Origin: Motacilla alba alba
Taxonomy: Eukaryota; Chordata; Aves; Passeriformes; Motacillidae
Length of the DNA: 64,000 bases
Direction of reading: 5' to 3'
Assembly (NCBI RefSeq): GCF_015832195.1
Contig: NC_052018.1
Coordinates: 37,515,052 to 37,579,051 of the forward strand
Under the pieces are notes generated by a model. That model worked only from the letters and a program-made list of their open reading frames with translations, made no database searches and was not told the origin of the DNA. Shown piece by piece: positions 63,774 to 64,000 of this stretch. Positions within the stretch are counted from its first letter, which is position 1. Each line of letters begins with the position of its first letter. The position numbers and the translations under genes are program-made.

Positions 63774-64000
63774 CTTCAGCATGCCAGAGACAGGACTAGA
63801 AACCCTCTATCTCTGCGGATTTTCTTGTCTGTGTCCAAGTTCTGCCACAGATGGCCTTTTTTATGCATTGAAGATAAAATTAAGTTTTACCAAGGCTTTG
63901 AGAAGTCTTTAGTGACTTTTGGTGCTATGTGTTTCTTTAAGAGACTGAATTTGAATGGAAAGTCAGAAAGAAAACTAAGATTAACTCGATGAGGAAAGTG
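63774..64000. other. Unique sequence to the window end
   Basis: The open frame 63672-63992 spans the CA tract and runs almost to the edge; no domain recognised. Confidence 0.45.

Noticed and set aside
1..64000. Defence system, CRISPR array, operon or biosynthetic cluster
   Set aside because: No regularly spaced direct repeats, no runs of co-directional long genes and no ribosome binding sites. The DNA is vertebrate.

Overview
The window looks like AT-rich, gene-poor nuclear DNA from a bird, most likely a passerine. The avian call rests on several CR1 non-LTR retrotransposon copies with CR1 ORF2 reading frames and the CR1 3' ends found in bird genomes. The passerine call rests on one copy at 12331-12473 that matches, from memory, TguSINE1: a tRNA-derived head fused to a CR1-type tail, a family known from passerines. 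I see no protein-coding gene I can name, no rRNA or tRNA gene, no CRISPR array and no bacterial-style operon. The open frames are short, mostly start at arbitrary codons (some at TTG), overlap on both strands and carry no recognisable domain outside the retrotransposons. The window is probably intergenic or lies within a very long intron.

Layout. 1-10.8 kb: unique AT-rich sequence with a (TTC)n/poly-T tract at 5.4 kb, a 19-bp tandem duplication at 3.85 kb, a both-strands-open segment at 7.5-7.8 kb and one exon-like open stretch on the minus strand at 8.3-8.7 kb. 10.8-12.5 kb: a candidate solo LTR (minus) and the SINE (plus). 14.75-17.31 kb: the largest element, a 2.55-kb CR1 on the plus strand carrying degraded endonuclease and reverse transcriptase. 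19.9-20.9 kb: a second plus-strand CR1 of another subfamily whose 3' end runs into a (TTCTA)n microsatellite. 21-35.7 kb: unique sequence with a 40-base T run next to eight G at 27.8 kb. 35.7-36.45 kb: a minus-strand CR1. 36.5-50 kb: unique sequence with a 106-bp (GGAA)n array at 48.7 kb. 50.03-50.8 kb: a candidate solo LTR (plus). 53.6 kb: a perfect 16-bp hairpin with a competing upstream arm. 56.9-57.2 kb: an old, diverged CR1 tail (minus). 57.8-58.3 kb: the longest open frame, in a pyrimidine-rich strand, closed by a stop codon inside the next CR1. 58.3-58.8 kb: a younger minus-strand CR1 with an intact ORF2 C-terminus. 61.4 kb: an inverted pair of octamer motifs. 62.17-62.39 kb: a polypyrimidine tract.

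No set of genes here works together. Recognisable content is retrotransposons of several ages, the simple repeats they seeded, and a few non-coding segments that could be regulatory. Family calls were made by recognition from memory without a database search, and element edges are approximate to tens of bases unless a precise motif is given.
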